64,000 nucleotides of DNA, taken from Bacillota bacterium. GTDB lineage: Bacteria > Bacillota > Clostridia > Lachnospirales > Lachnospiraceae. The notes beneath the pieces are model-generated. The model did no database searches. It was not told where the DNA came from and saw nothing but the letters and a program-made list of their open reading frames with translations. Location of the stretch: the NCBI GenBank assembly GCA_023414875.1, contig JAEZMV010000001.1, forward strand, positions 180,292-244,291, written 5' to 3'. Below are positions 62,952-64,000 of the stretch, piece by piece. The position numbers and the translations under genes were made by a program. The first letter of the stretch is position 1, and each line of letters opens with the position of its first letter.

Positions 62952-64000
62952 GTGGCGAACAGTAGTAAAGATATCCAGCTCATAGAGCTTAAAGATATGA
63001 TTGCACAACTAAATACTACCATTAAAACACTTACGGAAACAATGAACCGACAGCAAGCTGAAAACGATAATCTCAAGGCTGAGCTGGCTTGGTTCCGTCA
63101 GAAGTATTTTGGTGCTTCCAGTGAACGCCGCATCGTTGATGTCGCAGGTCAATTGAACCTTTTTGAGTCTCTTCCAGAGGAAGAAAAACCAGTGGAACTA
63201 ATCGAACCGGAAGTGATTCCCGCTCCAAAGAAATCACGCAAAAAGAAACCGACTTTAGCAGAGCAGTTCAAGGACATCCCAACCAGACAAGTGAAGGTAG
63301 ATACACTGACCGATGAAGAAAAAGCGTGTCCAATCTGCCAAACACAAATGGTTCCGATCGGAACAGAATTAATCCGCAGTGAAATAGTATATACTCCTCC
63401 GAAACTGGAGCGTATCGAATACATGGCTACTACGTATTCCTGCCTAAAGTGTAAGGAAACAGAGGAAATACCGTTTATAAAGGATAATGGCACACCCGCA
63501 TTGATTTCCGGAAGCTATGTTTCGGAGTCCCTGCTGGCATATATCATTTATCGAAAGTATGGGTTGTACGTTCCTCTTTACCGTCAGGAACAGGATTTTC
63601 TACAGATGAATGCTCCGATCAGCCGGACATCAATGGCGCATTGGATCATTACAGCTGGCATCGAATATATCCAACCAATGTATGATTACTTCCATCGGGA
63701 ACTGCTAAAACGCAGATTCCTTATGATGGACGAGACTCCAATTCAGGTTTTGAAAGAGGAAGACCGACGGGCACAGACCAAATCTTACTTATGGGTTGTT
63801 CGAACCTGCGAAGATGGATTAAATCCAATCATCCTCTATAACTACACTCCTACGAGAGCGGGAGAAAATGCAAAACAATTCCTAAAGGGAATTAATCCAG
63901 GATTCTATCTGATGGCCGATGCTTACCAGGGCTACAACAAAGTGAATGAAACCAACCGTTGTTGCTGCTATGCACACATCAGGAGATACCTGCTGGAGGC
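62952..64000 (+). CDS. IS66 transposase TnpC (C-terminal part outside window)
   Basis: At least 349 codons, running off the right edge. It starts at GTG behind AAGGAG. The N-terminal coiled coil (QLIELKDMIAQLNTTIKTL) is followed by the zinc-binding CPICQ ... CLKC motif, then the DDE domain beginning with LMMDETPIQVL and continuing to YLMADAYQGYNKV. It is the catalytic protein of IS66. Confidence 0.93.
   Translation, partial: MANSSKDIQLIELKDMIAQLNTTIKTLTETMNRQQAENDNLKAELAWFRQKYFGASSERRIVDVAGQLNLFESLPEEEKPVELIEPEVIPAPKKSRKKKPTLAEQFKDIPTRQVKVDTLTDEEKACPICQTQMVPIGTELIRSEIVYTPPKLERIEYMATTYSCLKCKETEEIPFIKDNGTPALISGSYVSESLLAYIIYRKYGLYVPLYRQEQDFLQMNAPISRTSMAHWIITAGIEYIQPMYDYFHRELLKRRFLMMDETPIQVLKEEDRRAQTKSYLWVVRTCEDGLNPIILYNYTPTRAGENAKQFLKGINPGFYLMADAYQGYNKVNETNRCCCYAHIRRYLLE

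Larger units (their letters stand above)
62030..64000 (+). mobile_element. IS66-family insertion sequence (right end outside window)
   Basis: Three genes in the IS66 order (tnpA-like, tnpB, tnpC transposase). The left boundary is approximate, placed where istA text stops; the right end is not in the window. Confidence 0.85.

Overview
The window looks like a chromosomal segment of an anaerobic, low-GC Firmicute, most likely a Lachnospiraceae-type Clostridia. This is inferred from strong AGGAGG ribosome sites, A/T-rich codons, a T-box leader, a Gram-positive SOS box, hydroxylamine reductase with hemerythrin, a serpin lipoprotein and WYL and GGDEF regulators. No 16S rRNA is present, so the species cannot be fixed.

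Layout. 1-2.0 kb: a GNAT acetyltransferase behind a T-box leader, and a methyltransferase. 2.25-7.1 kb: a small integrative element in a tRNA-Leu gene, bounded by tRNA-derived repeats. It carries two tyrosine integrases, an ECF sigma/anti-sigma pair and a roughly 750-nt non-coding stretch that looks like a large structured RNA. 7.0-9.8 kb: tRNA-Leu(AAG), a Rieske-FAD oxidoreductase, tRNA-Asn and tRNA-Leu(CAG). 10-22 kb: a sugar-type ABC importer (two permeases, no ATPase, divergent binding lipoprotein) in one operon with an HlyD-like adaptor and a MacB/FtsX-like protein, next to its own two-component system. 22-28 kb: serpin, nitroreductase/HxlR, and a DUF4116-like / MoxR AAA+ / VWA-metallopeptidase module. 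28-36 kb: UvrA-like ATPase with a nucleotidyltransferase, WYL regulator, phosphotransferase, and a ligand-binding GGDEF protein. 36-40 kb: Crp/Fnr regulator, hcp, an unknown protein and hemerythrin, a nitrosative/oxidative stress group. 40-46.5 kb: secreted metallopeptidase, a TdeIII-like restriction-modification pair, and an SOS-boxed dinB with a small coupled partner.

46.7-64 kb is an accessory zone packed with insertion sequences: an intact IS21, an IS21 relic, an IS30 with a deleted transposase, a broken IS21 and an IS66. Between them lies an extremely AT-rich island (about 51.8-60.4 kb) encoding a probable new ribosomally made, post-translationally modified peptide (RiPP). It comprises a 39-residue Cys-Gly-Ala precursor, a radical SAM/SPASM enzyme, a full-length YcaO enzyme, a cytoplasmic S41 peptidase and a divergent ABC exporter. 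The likely flow is: precursor made in excess (strong promoter, strong hairpin after it), modified by the radical SAM and YcaO enzymes, leader trimmed by the S41 protease, product exported by the ABC transporter. This is the strongest candidate for an undescribed system. Its base composition and IS borders point to horizontal acquisition.
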